From Clostridiales bacterium (GTDB lineage: Bacteria; Bacillota; Clostridia; Oscillospirales; UBA644), in the NCBI GenBank assembly GCA_016281915.1, contig JAEEJO010000050.1, positions 1-64,000 of the forward strand: a DNA stretch of 64,000 nt, written 5' to 3'. Shown piece after piece: positions 51,170 to 61,042 of this stretch (the stretch's first letter is position 1; the number at the start of each line of letters is the position of its first letter). The notes beneath the pieces are model-generated. The model was not told the origin of the DNA. It did not search any database and saw only the letters and a program-made list of their open reading frames with translations. Made by a program: the position numbers and the translations under genes.

Positions 51170-52417
51170 TTATTTGCTCTTTGTGATATCGTTTAAGAGC
51201 TTGAGGAAGCTGTCGTTTGCATCGTCGTCATCGGGAACGGAGGTGGATGCTCTTCTTGCGGAAGGACGTTCTGTTCCTATCGGACGCTGAACACTGCCTG
51301 TTCTGGGCTGTCTTGTAGGCATCGGATCATATTCGGGTTCGGGATTAGTCTGTGCGGGAGCCTGCTCGGGAGCCTGTTCAGCTTTGGGTGTGGACGGGAT
51401 ATTGAAGAAGTTATCTATGGGAGTAGCAGACGGCTGTTTTTTAACGGGAGTGTTGACTACAGATTCGTCAAAGCAGGAAGCGATAACAGCTATGCGCAGC
51501 TCGTCCTGAAGAGTATCGTCGAGTATAACGCCCCAGATGATATCGACATCGGGATGAGCCTCTTCTTTGATGATATCAGCCGCTCTGTAAATATCTTCAA
51601 GGTCGATATTGGAGTCTGCGGTGAAGTTGAGAAGGATCTTGCGAGCGCCGGCGATAGACGTTTCAAGCAGCGGTGAGGTGATTGCGTTTCTTGCCGCTGT
51701 TTCCGCTTTGTCCTTGCCTTTTGCTGAAGCGACGCACATATGAGCGTAGCCTGCGTCTTTCATGTTTGACGTAACATCCGCGAAGTCGAGATTTATAAAG
51801 CCGTGGCCCTGGATAAGCTCGGTAATGCTCTGAACGCCCTGTTTAAGGATGCCGTCAGCCATTTCAAAAGCATTGGCAAGAGTGATCTTTGCATCTGTAA
51901 CGAGTTTGAGACGTTCGTTGGGAATAACGATAAGAGCGTCAACTTCCTGAAGAAGTTCTTCTATACCGCGTTCAGCTTGAGCCATTTTACGTGTGCCTTC
52001 AAAAGCAAAAGGTTTTGTGACTATACCTACGGTAAGCACGCCGAGTTCTTTTGCAACTCTGGCTACGAACGGAGCTGCGCCTGTACCTGTGCCGCCGCCC
52101 ATACCTGCGGTGATGAATACCATTTCGGTGCCCTTGAGCACTTCTTCGATCTGAGCCTTGCTTTCTTCCGCAGCTTTACGTCCTATTTCCGGATTGGCGC
52201 CTGCGCCTCTTCCGTGTGTGACGCTTTCTCCGATAAGAACCTTATGGGTAGCCTGCGAGTGGTTGAGCGCCTGCTTATCTGTGTTGACAGCAACGAATTC
52301 CACGCCGAGAACTTCGTCTTTGATCATTCTGTTAACGGCGTTGTTTCCGCCGCCGCCTACGCCTACGACTTTGATGGTTACGAAATTATCCTGTTCCTCT
52401 ATACTGCGAAATGCCAT
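51170..52417 (-). CDS. ftsZ: Cell division protein FtsZ
   Basis: The start ATG 52417 has AAAGGA 9 nt upstream; the product is 415 aa. It has the tubulin-like GTPase core: [15 protein letters not shown], the GTP signature [14 protein letters not shown], and the T7-loop residues in [16 protein letters not shown] Pro/Gln-rich linker ([20 protein letters not shown]) leads to a C-terminal tail [14 protein letters not shown], which deviates from the usual DIPxFLR peptide. It forms the division ring. It has its own promoter, 160 bp behind ftsQ, although it sits at the end of the dcw cluster. No ftsA precedes it. Confidence 0.97.
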   Translation of the reverse strand: MAFRSIEEQDNFVTIKVVGVGGGGNNAVNRMIKDEVLGVEFVAVNTDKQALNHSQATHKVLIGESVTHGRGAGANPEIGRKAAEESKAQIEEVLKGTEMVFITAGMGGGTGTGAAPFVARVAKELGVLTVGIVTKPFAFEGTRKMAQAERGIEELLQEVDALIVIPNERLKLVTDAKITLANAFEMADGILKQGVQSITELIQGHGFINLDFADVTSNMKDAGYAHMCVASAKGKDKAETAARNAITSPLLETSIAGARKILLNFTADSNIDLEDIYRAADIIKEEAHPDVDIIWGVILDDTLQDELRIAVIASCFDESVVNTPVKKQPSATPIDNFFNIPSTPKAEQAPEQAPAQTNPEPEYDPMPTRQPRTGSVQRPIGTERPSARRASTSVPDDDDANDSFLKLLNDITKSK

Positions 52418-52493
52418 ACCGTTCATCCTTTCAGAACATTCCATTTAATGTTTTATAATATGAATTGGTGTATATACATAATTATACTCTTAT

Positions 52494-52522
52494 ATATTAT
52501 CATATTTTTTCGTTATAGTCAA
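52494..52522 (-). promoter_or_regulatory. Promoter of ftsZ
   Basis: On the minus strand TTGACT (52517-52522), 17 bp, TAATAT (52494-52499). Confidence 0.75.
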
Positions 52523-52580
52523 TAGTTTTGTTTGAATTATTTTTTAAAAATGCGGTTTTTTATACCGAAAACGGCAAAAA

Positions 52581-53390
52581 TCATTCAAGAGCGCGGTATC
52601 TGCCCTCTCCCGGGTTTCGAACGTTTATCACTGCGCGTCTATCCGACGGGTTTCTGGAAAGAATTTCGAGAAGCATGCCCGTTTTTTTGTCAAGATCCTC
52701 GCTTGTTCCGAGTTCGACCTCGATTATGTCGTCAAGATAAAATACGAGATTGTATTTTTTTGAAAAATCAATATATGTCACCCTCTGCGAAAGATCGTAT
52801 TTTTCAAGAGTGTCAAGAAGATCTGCAAGTATTGATACGTCTATATTTTCGTTAAGATCAATGGTTTTGCCGAGCATATACGATTTTTCCTGAGCTTCGT
52901 CCTCTCCGCTTCCGTTTTGAGCCGCCGTATCCGACGCGAACTCTATACCGTCGATCTTCAGAACACCTTCGACGGGAGAAGGAGTGATCTCAAGGACCTT
53001 GAAATCACCGTCAAGACAAAGATAAACGCCGTTTGACGAAACGGAGTATTTTGCGGTGGCGCCTTCGACAGAAATATTCAGTCTGTCCGGGAATGCGATG
53101 GAAAAAGTTACGTTTTTCACATACGGAAGAGCGGTCTGCAGCTTGTCTTTTGCTTTGTTTTTGTCAAACTGCAGTATGGGCTCGCCGCGAAATTCGTCGC
53201 ATTTTGAAAGAAGCTCTCCGGAACCGTATCTGCTTGCGTTTTCTACGGCAACAACGCCGATACGAAGGAATATGCGCGATAAAACGGAAAGAATTACCGC
53301 TACGGCAATAAGTATTATCAGCACAGTCACCGTCCGCGTGATGCGTCGGCGGCGAAGTGTTCTGTTTATTCGTTCTATCTCGCTTGCCAT
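52581..53390 (-). CDS. FtsQ/DivIB-type cell division protein
   Basis: The protein is 269 aa. It has a short basic cytoplasmic N-terminus (ERINRTLRRRRITR) and one transmembrane helix (VTVLIILIAVAVILSVL). A POTRA domain begins IGVVAVENASRYGSGELLS, followed by the FtsQ beta domain (VKNVTFSIAFPDRLNISVEG, then YSVSSNGVYLCLDGDF). Membership of the family is clear from this layout and from its place between murG and ftsZ. It would bind FtsB/FtsL-like proteins in the divisome. The acidic insert NGSGEDEAQEKS near residue 160 looks disordered. Confidence 0.88.
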   Translation of the reverse strand: MASEIERINRTLRRRRITRTVTVLIILIAVAVILSVLSRIFLRIGVVAVENASRYGSGELLSKCDEFRGEPILQFDKNKAKDKLQTALPYVKNVTFSIAFPDRLNISVEGATAKYSVSSNGVYLCLDGDFKVLEITPSPVEGVLKIDGIEFASDTAAQNGSGEDEAQEKSYMLGKTIDLNENIDVSILADLLDTLEKYDLSQRVTYIDFSKKYNLVFYLDDIIEVELGTSEDLDKKTGMLLEILSRNPSDRRAVINVRNPGEGRYRALE

Positions 53391-53444
53391 ATTTTTCCTT
53401 TCACGTTTCAGTTCGATAAAGGCTTTTTGATTATTTTTAAATAA

Positions 53445-54563
53445 TTATTGTGCGCGGTTCGCGATCAGTTTTTCAGTTTCGGCGCAGATTTCCTCTGCAG
53501 CATTCGTTTTTGCGAGCGAAAGCGCCGCATTTTCCATCTCGTGAAGCCTGTTTTTATCGCTGCAAAGATCCTTAACGAGCTCGTAAAGCTTTTTACCGTC
53601 CAGGTCTTTTTCCTCTATCAGAACCGCCGCGCCCGCATCGGAATACGTTTTCGCGTTATAATATTGATGGTTTTCGGCGACATTCGGCGACGGAATAAGC
53701 ACGGATGCCTTTCCTAACGCGGCAATTTCCGTCAGAGTCATGGCTCCGGAACGGTTTATAACTATATCCGCAGCGGCCATTACGTCGGGCATATTGTAAA
53801 TATACTCCATTATGTGAAGGTTCGGCGCAGAGGCTGTATCGCCGAGCTTTTCGATCACGCGTTCATAGTCCGAAGATGCACCATGAAAATGCGTTATAAT
53901 GCCTTCTTCAGCAGAAAGCTTTGCCATTTCACAGAAAGCGTCGTTTATCTCACGGGCGCCCAGACTGCCGCCGCATGACAAGACGACGGACGCATTTTCA
54001 TCTATCCCGAGCTCCTTGCGCGCCGCTTCCCTTGTTTTAGTAAGAAATTCGCGTTTTATGGGATTTCCCGTAAGCAGGCATTTTTCCGGAGGACAGTCAA
54101 GTTTGTTTTTCAGAGGAAAGCTGAGAAAGATTCTGTCAACTCTCGATGCAAGCATTTTGGTCGTAACTCCGGCAAAAGCGTTCTGTTCGTGGATAACGGA
54201 AGGAATACCCAATTTGCATGCGGCATACATAACCGGTGCGCTGACATATCCCCCCGTACCTATCGCAACGTCGGGAGCAAAGTTTTTTATTACTTTGCGA
54301 AGCTTGGCAGACGTTGACGCAAAGGTAAAAAGAGCTTTTATATTATGTTTTAAAGCTTTAAAGGTCTTTGCCCTTGTAAAACCGTTTGCCTTTACAAACG
54401 TGATGTTGTATCCGGCTCTCGGAACGAGGTCCGCCTCTCTGTTGTTTTTTGTTCCTATAAAGAGGATATCCGCGTCGGGATGCCGTATTTTCATTTCATT
54501 TGCGATTGCGATCGCAGGATTTATATGTCCGGATGTTCCTCCGCAGGCAACCAATATTTTCAT
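53445..54563 (-). CDS. murG: UDP-GlcNAc:lipid I N-acetylglucosaminyltransferase
   Basis: The start ATG 54563 has AAAGGGC upstream; the track start is the GTG 9 nt earlier. The protein is about 372 aa. It has the GT28 signature ILVACGGTSGHINPAIAIA at the N-terminus, FAPDVAIGTGGYVSAPV, and SVIHEQNAFAGVTTKMLA. In the C-terminal half are VVLSCGGSLGAREIND and NRSGAMTLTEIAALGKASVLIPSP, the UDP-GlcNAc binding loop. It converts lipid I to lipid II at the inner membrane face. It lies between ftsW and ftsQ; murC, which usually follows in Bacillus-like clusters, is absent. Confidence 0.96.
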   Translation of the reverse strand: MKILVACGGTSGHINPAIAIANEMKIRHPDADILFIGTKNNREADLVPRAGYNITFVKANGFTRAKTFKALKHNIKALFTFASTSAKLRKVIKNFAPDVAIGTGGYVSAPVMYAACKLGIPSVIHEQNAFAGVTTKMLASRVDRIFLSFPLKNKLDCPPEKCLLTGNPIKREFLTKTREAARKELGIDENASVVLSCGGSLGAREINDAFCEMAKLSAEEGIITHFHGASSDYERVIEKLGDTASAPNLHIMEYIYNMPDVMAAADIVINRSGAMTLTEIAALGKASVLIPSPNVAENHQYYNAKTYSDAGAAVLIEEKDLDGKKLYELVKDLCSDKNRLHEMENAALSLAKTNAAEEICAETEKLIANRAQ

Positions 54564-54577
54564 ACTAATCACGCCCT

Positions 54578-55717
54578 TTATTTCTGATACAGATCTCTAG
54601 ATACGCCCAGAACAAGTCCCATTTCAACAAGCAAAACCATAAGAGCTGTGCCTCCGTAACTGAAAAACGGAAGTGAAATGCCGGTTGTAGGCGTGGAGTT
54701 TGTAACAACGCTGAGGTTAAGAACCGTCTGCAGTGCGACTCTCGTTATGATACCCATTGAAAGGAGCGACATAAACTGATTGTTTGTTTTTACGCTGATA
54801 TAAATACCGCGCCAGATAAGAAGCGCAAAAAGAATTATTATGAGAACTACCCCTATAAAGCCTATTTCCTCCGAAGTGATCGAAAAAATGCAGTCGTTTT
54901 GAGGCTCGGGCAAAAAAAGGTATTTTTGTCTGCTTTTTCCGTAGCCAAGTCCGAAAAGACCGCCGGAACCGATCGTGATCAGAGACTGATAAGGTTGATG
55001 TCCGTTTCCGAGAAGGTCTCTCGTTGGATCAAGCCATACAAGAACGCGTTCCATCATATAATTTACATTCAAAACTGCAACTATTGCGCCTAATATGCCG
55101 ATCGCAGCCGCTACACCGCAGTATAATTTATTGCTGCCGCCTACTATGAGCATTATAAAGCCGACGCCGAAAATAAGGATCGCGCCGGAAAGGTGCGTTT
55201 CAATAAGAACAAGTCCCGCCGGAAAAGCAAAAATGAGAAACGGAATGACAAAGCCTCTGATGAACGTTTTCATTACGTTTTTATTTTTCCTTATATAACG
55301 CGCAAGCTCCATAATAACTGCGAGTTTAGCGAATTCGGACGGCTGGAACTGTACCGAGCCGATATAGAGCCAGCGTTTTTCGGAGTCCTTGCTGACAATC
55401 AGAACAAGAATAAGAAGAGCGACGGAACCAACGTAAAATACGGGGATGAACCTTGAGTAGAAGCTTGCCGGAATCATTGAGGCAATAAACATACCCGCGA
55501 CACCTATAGCCGCATAAATAACCTGACGACGAATAAAGAAGTAACTGTCTCCCGTTTTTGCAAGCGATGCGGCATGACCCGCGGAAAGAAGCATCATAAG
55601 TCCTACCGCAAGAAGCAGAAGGACTATGATAAGCATGGGAAGATCTATGGGTTTGAGCAGTTTTTCTTTTTTAAGGGGTGTTTCGGGCTCGACTGCCCTG
55701 TTTTTGACGGAAGTCAT
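54578..55717 (-). CDS. ftsW: SEDS peptidoglycan polymerase FtsW
   Basis: From ATG 55717 (AAAAGGACA upstream, 17 nt after the mraY stop) the protein is 379 aa; the longer track ORF overlaps mraY. About ten transmembrane helices are present. Family motifs are MLLSAGHAASL, KDSEKRWLYIGSVQFQPSEFAK, GLFGLGYGKSRQKYLFLPEPQNDCIFSI (with the catalytic-loop Asp region), and TNSTPTTGISLPFFSYGGTAL. It polymerises lipid II together with a class B PBP, here the 58160 gene. A RodA or SpoVE identity is possible, but the dcw location favours FtsW. Confidence 0.92.
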   Translation of the reverse strand: MTSVKNRAVEPETPLKKEKLLKPIDLPMLIIVLLLLAVGLMMLLSAGHAASLAKTGDSYFFIRRQVIYAAIGVAGMFIASMIPASFYSRFIPVFYVGSVALLILVLIVSKDSEKRWLYIGSVQFQPSEFAKLAVIMELARYIRKNKNVMKTFIRGFVIPFLIFAFPAGLVLIETHLSGAILIFGVGFIMLIVGGSNKLYCGVAAAIGILGAIVAVLNVNYMMERVLVWLDPTRDLLGNGHQPYQSLITIGSGGLFGLGYGKSRQKYLFLPEPQNDCIFSITSEEIGFIGVVLIIILFALLIWRGIYISVKTNNQFMSLLSMGIITRVALQTVLNLSVVTNSTPTTGISLPFFSYGGTALMVLLVEMGLVLGVSRDLYQK

Positions 55718-55734
55718 TTTTATCTGTCCTTTTA

Positions 55735-56748
55735 TTATATAAGAAGGAGGGCTGCGATAATGCAGGCTATTACGGTTATTCCGGAAAACAGGAGACATAT
55801 CTTTTCTTCGCTCCATCCGGACATTTCAAAGCTGTGATGTATCGGAGTCATTTTGAAAAGGCGTTTGCCGTGGGTTATTTTGAAATATACGCGCTGAATT
55901 ATTACCGAAAACGTTTCTATAAGATAGATTATACCGACAAGAAGAAGAACGATCGGCATATCGAGCGAAAAGGCTATTGTTACAACCATTCCTCCAAGGA
56001 ACATAGAGCCGACGTCGCCCATCATTATCTTGCATGGATGCCAGTTAAAAATGAGAAAAGCTAGCAGGGCTCCTGTAAGCGCAAGAGAAAGAACGGTGAT
56101 ATCGTAACATCCGCGTGCAGCGGAAATAACAACGTAAAAAATAGCCACGGGTATAGTTACGCTTGTGCAGAGTCCGTCAAGACCGTCCGTAATATTTACG
56201 GCATTTGTAAATCCCACCATTATTATCATGGCAAGGACGTACCAGAATATGCCAAGATCGATACTGAATCCGCCTATCTTATCGACAAAGAACGGAAAAT
56301 CAAAACGTATCGTTGTGTCTCCGCCCGTGCGGACGGCATTGAATATAATAAACGCAAGTGAAATAATGAACTGAATGATGATCTTCTGCAGCTCTGAAAG
56401 ACCCGCATTGTTTTTTTGTTTAATCTTAAGAAAGTCGTCGCTGAAACCGAGGATTGCGAAAACAAACGACGTTATCAGGCATATTATGCCTGCAGACGGA
56501 ACAGACGACGATGCGGTATAGTATTCAAAAGCGAGAATAAAATACGAAATGATCACGGCGAACATAAAGATAAGTCCGCCCATTGTGGGAGTTCCCTGTT
56601 TTGATTTATGCCAGGTAGGACCCATATTCTGTATGATCTGCTGACCCGCTTTAAGCTTTCTCAGGAAAGGAATAACTACGGGTGTGAAGATCAGAACAAG
56701 AACAAGAGAAACAAAAAATGCGATTATTGCCTGAAGAGGTATCGTCAT
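55735..56748 (-). CDS. mraY: Phospho-MurNAc-pentapeptide translocase
   Basis: The protein is 337 aa with about ten transmembrane helices. Conserved blocks are HKSKQGTPTMGGLIFMFAV, FTNAVNITDGLDGLCT (catalytic Asp region), FNWHPCKIMMGDVGSMFLGG and HHSFEMSGWSEEKI (His-rich loop). It joins UDP-MurNAc-pentapeptide to undecaprenyl phosphate, making lipid I. It follows murF by 15 nt and precedes ftsW; murD, usually between them, is missing here. Confidence 0.97.
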   Translation of the reverse strand: MTIPLQAIIAFFVSLVLVLIFTPVVIPFLRKLKAGQQIIQNMGPTWHKSKQGTPTMGGLIFMFAVIISYFILAFEYYTASSSVPSAGIICLITSFVFAILGFSDDFLKIKQKNNAGLSELQKIIIQFIISLAFIIFNAVRTGGDTTIRFDFPFFVDKIGGFSIDLGIFWYVLAMIIMVGFTNAVNITDGLDGLCTSVTIPVAIFYVVISAARGCYDITVLSLALTGALLAFLIFNWHPCKIMMGDVGSMFLGGMVVTIAFSLDMPIVLLLVGIIYLIETFSVIIQRVYFKITHGKRLFKMTPIHHSFEMSGWSEEKICLLFSGITVIACIIAALLLI

Positions 56749-56763
56749 AACGATTTCCTTTCT

Positions 56764-58116
56764 TTATTTGGCCTGATTTTTAAGGTTTGCTATAATTTCT
56801 TCGGCGTGCATTCCCCTGCTCGCCTTAAAAAGAATAACGTCTCCGCGGGCAGCGATACGGGAAAGGATATCGGATGCTTCTGCGGTGTTTTTGCAGGTAT
56901 ATATATCAGAAGGCTTAAGTCCCGCCTTTTCAGCGCCTTTTTTATAGCTTTCTGCAAAGTCGCCGAATGCAATTAGAATATCTGCGCCGTGGATCTGTCT
57001 GCCCGTCATTTCATGCAGCTCTTCGGAATGAGAACCAAGCTCGAGCATATCGCCTAAAACCGCTATTTTTCTTCCGTTTTTTGTTCTCAGCACATTAACT
57101 GCCGCAACTACCGAATCAGGGCTTGCATTATAGCAGTCCTCAATAACGGTCATGGAATTCATCTCATAGATATTCTGCCTGAGCGGCGCGTTTCTGAATT
57201 TGAGAAGGCCCGCTTTGATATTATCGTTGTCAATACCGAGTATCTGTCCGACGGCTATTGCGGAAAGGGCGTTGTATACATTATGCACACCCTCTGTGGG
57301 AATGGTGACGTCGATAACACCGGCAGGCGTTTCGGCAAAAAAGCTGCATTGTCCGTCCGCGCCGAGGATATCCTCCGCTCTGAATTCAGCGTTTCTGTTG
57401 CCGATACCGTAATAAATCACACGTTGTCTTATCGACTTAGGATCGATCCTGGAAAGGTATTCGTCATCACCGTTAAGGATAAGTATCCCTTTTTCATCCA
57501 TTCCGTCAAGGATCTCAAGTTTTGCCTTCATTATATTTTCGCGGCTTCCCAGAAACTCGATATGAGAAAAGCCTATATTTGATATGACCGCGATATCGGG
57601 ATATGCAATCCCGGAAAGCAGGCTTATTTCACCGAAACCGCTCATACCCATTTCAAACACGCACGCATTGCTTGTTGACGGCATATTGAGAATGGTGGCA
57701 GGAAGACCGACGGTGCTGTTCTTGTTTCCTTCTGTTTTGTAAACATTGAATCCGCGAGAGAGCACTGCCGCAATAAACTCTTTTGTAGTGGTTTTTCCTA
57801 CGCTTCCCGTAACTGCGACCGTGGGGATGTCAAGAGTTTTTGCATAAAGCCGCGCCGCTGCCTGAAAAGCAGCGAGTGAATCGTTAACAAGAAGATACGG
57901 GATCCTTGTATCCGTTTTATGCGTGCATATTGCTGCCACTGCGCCCTTTTCGGCAGCGCTGTTTATAAAAATGTGTCCGTCCGTTCTTTCCCCCGGAAGG
58001 CACACAAAAAGGCAGCCGGGAAAAGCCTCGCGCGAATCATATGCCGCGCCGATAAATTCCGTATCGCCGCCGATCATTTCCCCGCCGACGGCAGCCTGTA
58101 ATTGAGAAAGCTTCAT
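56764..58116 (-). CDS. murF: UDP-MurNAc-tripeptide:D-Ala-D-Ala ligase
   Basis: The start ATG 58116 has GAAAGAGG upstream (the track uses a TTG 15 nt earlier). The product is 450 aa. It has the Mur ligase layout: an N-terminal substrate domain with AAYDSREAFPGCLFVCLPGER, the ATP-binding VAVTGSVGKTTTKEFIAAVL, NIGFSHIEFLGSRENIMKAK, and the C-terminal DCYNASPDSVVAAVNVL. It adds D-Ala-D-Ala to the UDP-MurNAc-tripeptide. The order pbp-murF lacks murE, which usually lies between. Confidence 0.95.
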   Translation of the reverse strand: MKLSQLQAAVGGEMIGGDTEFIGAAYDSREAFPGCLFVCLPGERTDGHIFINSAAEKGAVAAICTHKTDTRIPYLLVNDSLAAFQAAARLYAKTLDIPTVAVTGSVGKTTTKEFIAAVLSRGFNVYKTEGNKNSTVGLPATILNMPSTSNACVFEMGMSGFGEISLLSGIAYPDIAVISNIGFSHIEFLGSRENIMKAKLEILDGMDEKGILILNGDDEYLSRIDPKSIRQRVIYYGIGNRNAEFRAEDILGADGQCSFFAETPAGVIDVTIPTEGVHNVYNALSAIAVGQILGIDNDNIKAGLLKFRNAPLRQNIYEMNSMTVIEDCYNASPDSVVAAVNVLRTKNGRKIAVLGDMLELGSHSEELHEMTGRQIHGADILIAFGDFAESYKKGAEKAGLKPSDIYTCKNTAEASDILSRIAARGDVILFKASRGMHAEEIIANLKNQAK

Positions 58117-58159
58117 TATATCCTCTTTCAAACCCTTTTAAGGCTACATTGTTTCTTCA

Positions 58160-60394
58160 TTATTCAAATTTTACCGTAACTACCGTTCCCCTGTCTACGC
58201 TTGCGCCTGCTTCGGGCGACTGCGAAACGGCCTTTACTTCCGGATAATTTATATTGGAACCTCGGACCGCTATATTGAGATCTGCGCCTAGAAGCGTTTC
58301 GTTTGATTCAGCCGCGGTTTTTCCGATAACGTCCGGAACGATCGTCTTTTGATCATACGGCGTATCGTTTGTGTAAATGATAACTGTTCCGCCTTCAGGA
58401 ATCTCCTTGTCGGCGGCAGGGAACTGCGCTGTTACAAGGCCGTTTCCGCCGACTATCTTGGCTGAAAAAGATGATGCTGCAAGAGCAGAGGCCGCATCTG
58501 CGGAGTCATATCCGAGAACATTCGGAACCGGCTGCGACAGACTTGTCGATCCGTCTGAATAGCTCGGTTCGATATTCAGATGTTTAAGGCAGTCAAGCAT
58601 AATATCTCTGCCGAGAGGCGCAGCTATATACGAGCCGTAGATCTGTCCGCTGTCAGGCTCGTCAACGATAACAAGAACGCAGATCTGCGGGTCGTCAGCA
58701 GGTGCGAAGCAGACAAAAGATGCGATCTTTTTGCTGTTTTCGTAAGAACCGTTTGAAACCTTCTGTGAGGTTCCCGTCTTACCTGCCATCTTATATCCTT
58801 TAAGGCGGCTTGTTTTGCTGCTATCGACAACGTATTCAAGCATATCCCAAAGCGTTTCGGCAGTTTCTTTTGAAACTATCTGTCTGACCTCTTTAGGTTC
58901 GTTTGATACTATTACGTTTCCGTCAGCATCGATTATTTCTTTTATGATATACGGCTGAAGGTATGTTCCGCCATTGGCTATCGCGCTGACACCGGCAATC
59001 AACTGCATACCGGTGATTTTGAACGTCTGACCGAAAGACGAGGAAAAAAGGTTATAGTCTGTCATCGAAGAAAGTGCGTGATGGATACCCGCGACCTCTC
59101 CGGGAAGACCTACGCCGGTTTTTTCGCGAAGACCGAAGATGGTAATATAATTATAAAAACGCTCTATTCCGATCTTTTCGGCAATCTGAATGAATACCGG
59201 GTTGCACGAGTTTGCAAGCGCCTGTCTGAAATCCTCGTATCCGTGTCCGCTTCTGTCGTGACAGTGATAAGTGATTACACCTTTGGTTATCTGTCCGGAG
59301 CAGTAAAACGTTTCGTTGAGGATCGGCAGTTTTTCTTCGAGAGCCATAGCGGAGGTAAATATTTTGAAAGTTGAACCCGGGTCATACTGCTCAACGATCA
59401 TTTTGTTGGTTCTGAGTTCCGCCGCGGTTTTATTATACTGTTTCAGATATTCGTCTGTGATACCGCCGAACTCGTCAAGATATTCCGAAAGCTTTTCGAG
59501 AATCAGCTCATCATTTATGGTAAACGGATCGTTCGGGTCATAGTCCGGTTTTGTTGCCATACCGAGTATTTCGCCGGTTTTAACGGACATTATGCATGCT
59601 GCGACACGGTTTTGAACCCTATGGTCGACCCTTGTTTTCTGGATATGCTTTTCGAGAAAATACTGCATCTCTATATCCACGGTAAGCTTTACGGTGCAGC
59701 CGTCTTTTGCGCTGATATACTGCTCATATTCAAACGGCATCGAGGTGCCGCGCGCATTGTTTGACGTGATTATCTTGCCATTTGTGCCTTTGAGATAATC
59801 ATCGTAAAGATACTCAACACCTTCAAGTCCGTGATTGTCTGTTCCGACAAAGCCGAGAACCGTTGAAAGAAGGTTGCCGTGCGGATAAAATCTTTTGGGG
59901 ATCTCGGTAATGGTTACTTTATTATATATGCTTTTGTTTGCACGAAGGAATTCTTCGACCTCTTCCTCTTTTTCCTTATTGATGCCACGGATTATCTCGA
60001 TATATCCTACGTCCTTTTTCGTTTTTTCAAGGAGCGTATCATAATCGATCGAGAGGATTTCGGAAAGACCGGAAGCAAGAAGTTCACGGTCGTCGTCAGT
60101 TTCGATGGACCGCGGCGACATCGTTACAAGATATGCCGTTGCCGAAACCGCAAGCTCATTGCCGTTTCTGTCAACTATAGCGCCGCGTTTTGCCTGTATA
60201 GCCGTATCACTTGTCTGCTGCGCGACGGCAAGACGTTCGTAATAATCATGTCTGACTACCTGAAGATAGAAAAATCTGCCTATAAGCGCAATAAGGCACA
60301 CTGTAAAGAGAATACCTACGACTATATATGCTGCTCTTCCGTTTTTTTTCTGCGGCTGCGCAGGAGTTGCAGGGACAGACGGTATGGAATTCAT
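58160..60394 (-). CDS. Class B penicillin-binding protein with PASTA domains (FtsI/SpoVD-like)
   Basis: From ATG 60394 (AAAGGAGG 10 nt upstream) the protein is 744 aa. It has an N-terminal transmembrane helix (AYIVVGILFTVCLIALIGRF) and the dimerisation domain with RGAIVDRNGNELAVS. The transpeptidase domain has active-site STFK (PGSTFKIFTSAM), SCN (ANSCNPVF) and KTGT (AGKTGTSQKV). Two C-terminal PASTA domains follow (QPVPNVLGYDSADAASAL and TIVPDVIGKTAAESNETL). It cross-links peptidoglycan with FtsW at the septum, or at the spore cortex if it is a SpoVD. A 231-bp leader with two hairpins separates it from the FtsL-like gene. Confidence 0.94.
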   Translation of the reverse strand: MNSIPSVPATPAQPQKKNGRAAYIVVGILFTVCLIALIGRFFYLQVVRHDYYERLAVAQQTSDTAIQAKRGAIVDRNGNELAVSATAYLVTMSPRSIETDDDRELLASGLSEILSIDYDTLLEKTKKDVGYIEIIRGINKEKEEEVEEFLRANKSIYNKVTITEIPKRFYPHGNLLSTVLGFVGTDNHGLEGVEYLYDDYLKGTNGKIITSNNARGTSMPFEYEQYISAKDGCTVKLTVDIEMQYFLEKHIQKTRVDHRVQNRVAACIMSVKTGEILGMATKPDYDPNDPFTINDELILEKLSEYLDEFGGITDEYLKQYNKTAAELRTNKMIVEQYDPGSTFKIFTSAMALEEKLPILNETFYCSGQITKGVITYHCHDRSGHGYEDFRQALANSCNPVFIQIAEKIGIERFYNYITIFGLREKTGVGLPGEVAGIHHALSSMTDYNLFSSSFGQTFKITGMQLIAGVSAIANGGTYLQPYIIKEIIDADGNVIVSNEPKEVRQIVSKETAETLWDMLEYVVDSSKTSRLKGYKMAGKTGTSQKVSNGSYENSKKIASFVCFAPADDPQICVLVIVDEPDSGQIYGSYIAAPLGRDIMLDCLKHLNIEPSYSDGSTSLSQPVPNVLGYDSADAASALAASSFSAKIVGGNGLVTAQFPAADKEIPEGGTVIIYTNDTPYDQKTIVPDVIGKTAAESNETLLGADLNIAVRGSNINYPEVKAVSQSPEAGASVDRGTVVTVKFE

Positions 60395-60471
60395 AAAAGA
60401 AGATCCTCCTTTCCCGGAATGCGCGAACACGGATCCCGTAATCAATATATCAATACGTTTTTTGAGAAATC

Positions 60472-60493
60472 AAGGGCCACTTGCGTGACCCTT
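60472..60493 (-). other. GNRA-capped hairpin in the PBP leader
   Basis: On the minus strand AAGGGTCAC-GCAA-GTGGCCCTT forms a 9-bp stem closed by a GCAA tetraloop. A second small hairpin (ACCGC/GCGGT) lies at about 60546-60560. There is no adequate T run, so it is not a clear terminator. Confidence 0.5.
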
Positions 60494-60625
60494 AAGAGTT
60501 TTGGAGATACTGTATGAAAATCAAAAAATAATCCTGGCAATCAATACCGCGAAATGCGGTGTGATCATATGCAGAGGAGTGTAAATCGGAAATTTTTCGC
60601 GGGGACATAAACGATCATGTTTCCG

Positions 60626-61015
60626 TTATTTGAAATATTCCATTGCAACGGAAAATGCTCTCGATATTCTCGGAAGTATCCCCGCTTCTTCCTCCTCTGC
60701 GGCGATCAACAGTGTTTGGTTTGAGTTTTTGCTGACGATATATTCAATCTGGTAATTATTGATTTTAATCATGCCGAGACGGTTTATAGCATAATCTTCT
60801 ACGGCACGGTAATTTGTGCGTTCTTCATACTTGATTTTAAGAAGCTCGCCTTCGTTCTGCGCTTCTGCAAGCTGATTGTTCAGAGATTTCAGCTGAGCAA
60901 TTTTTTCATACTGCGCAATACAGCACATTACGCTCATTGCGCCTACGGCTACTATTATAATGATAAGGATCGCCGTAAGAATGTCTATATTTTTTGTCCG
61001 CGCTGTTTTTTCCAT
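60626..61015 (-). CDS. FtsL-like septum protein
   Basis: The protein is 129 aa. It has a short cytoplasmic N-terminus (MEKTARTKNIDIL), one transmembrane helix (AILIIIIVAVGAMSVMCCI), and a coiled coil (EKIAQLKSLNNQLAEAQNEG). A YAINRLGMIKIN segment follows, which is the FtsL/DivIC end motif. Its place between rsmH and the class B PBP is the canonical ftsL position. It would activate FtsW/PBP together with DivIC and FtsQ. A C-terminal tail of about 30 residues is extra. Confidence 0.88.
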   Translation of the reverse strand: MEKTARTKNIDILTAILIIIIVAVGAMSVMCCIAQYEKIAQLKSLNNQLAEAQNEGELLKIKYEERTNYRAVEDYAINRLGMIKINNYQIEYIVSKNSNQTLLIAAEEEEAGILPRISRAFSVAMEYFK

Positions 61016-61042
61016 TTCTATCCTTCCTTATCATTATATTAT

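Noticed and set aside
51803-52525. 240-aa plus-strand ORF opposite ftsZ
   Set aside because: Entirely antisense to ftsZ and its leader; Cys/Phe-rich shadow.
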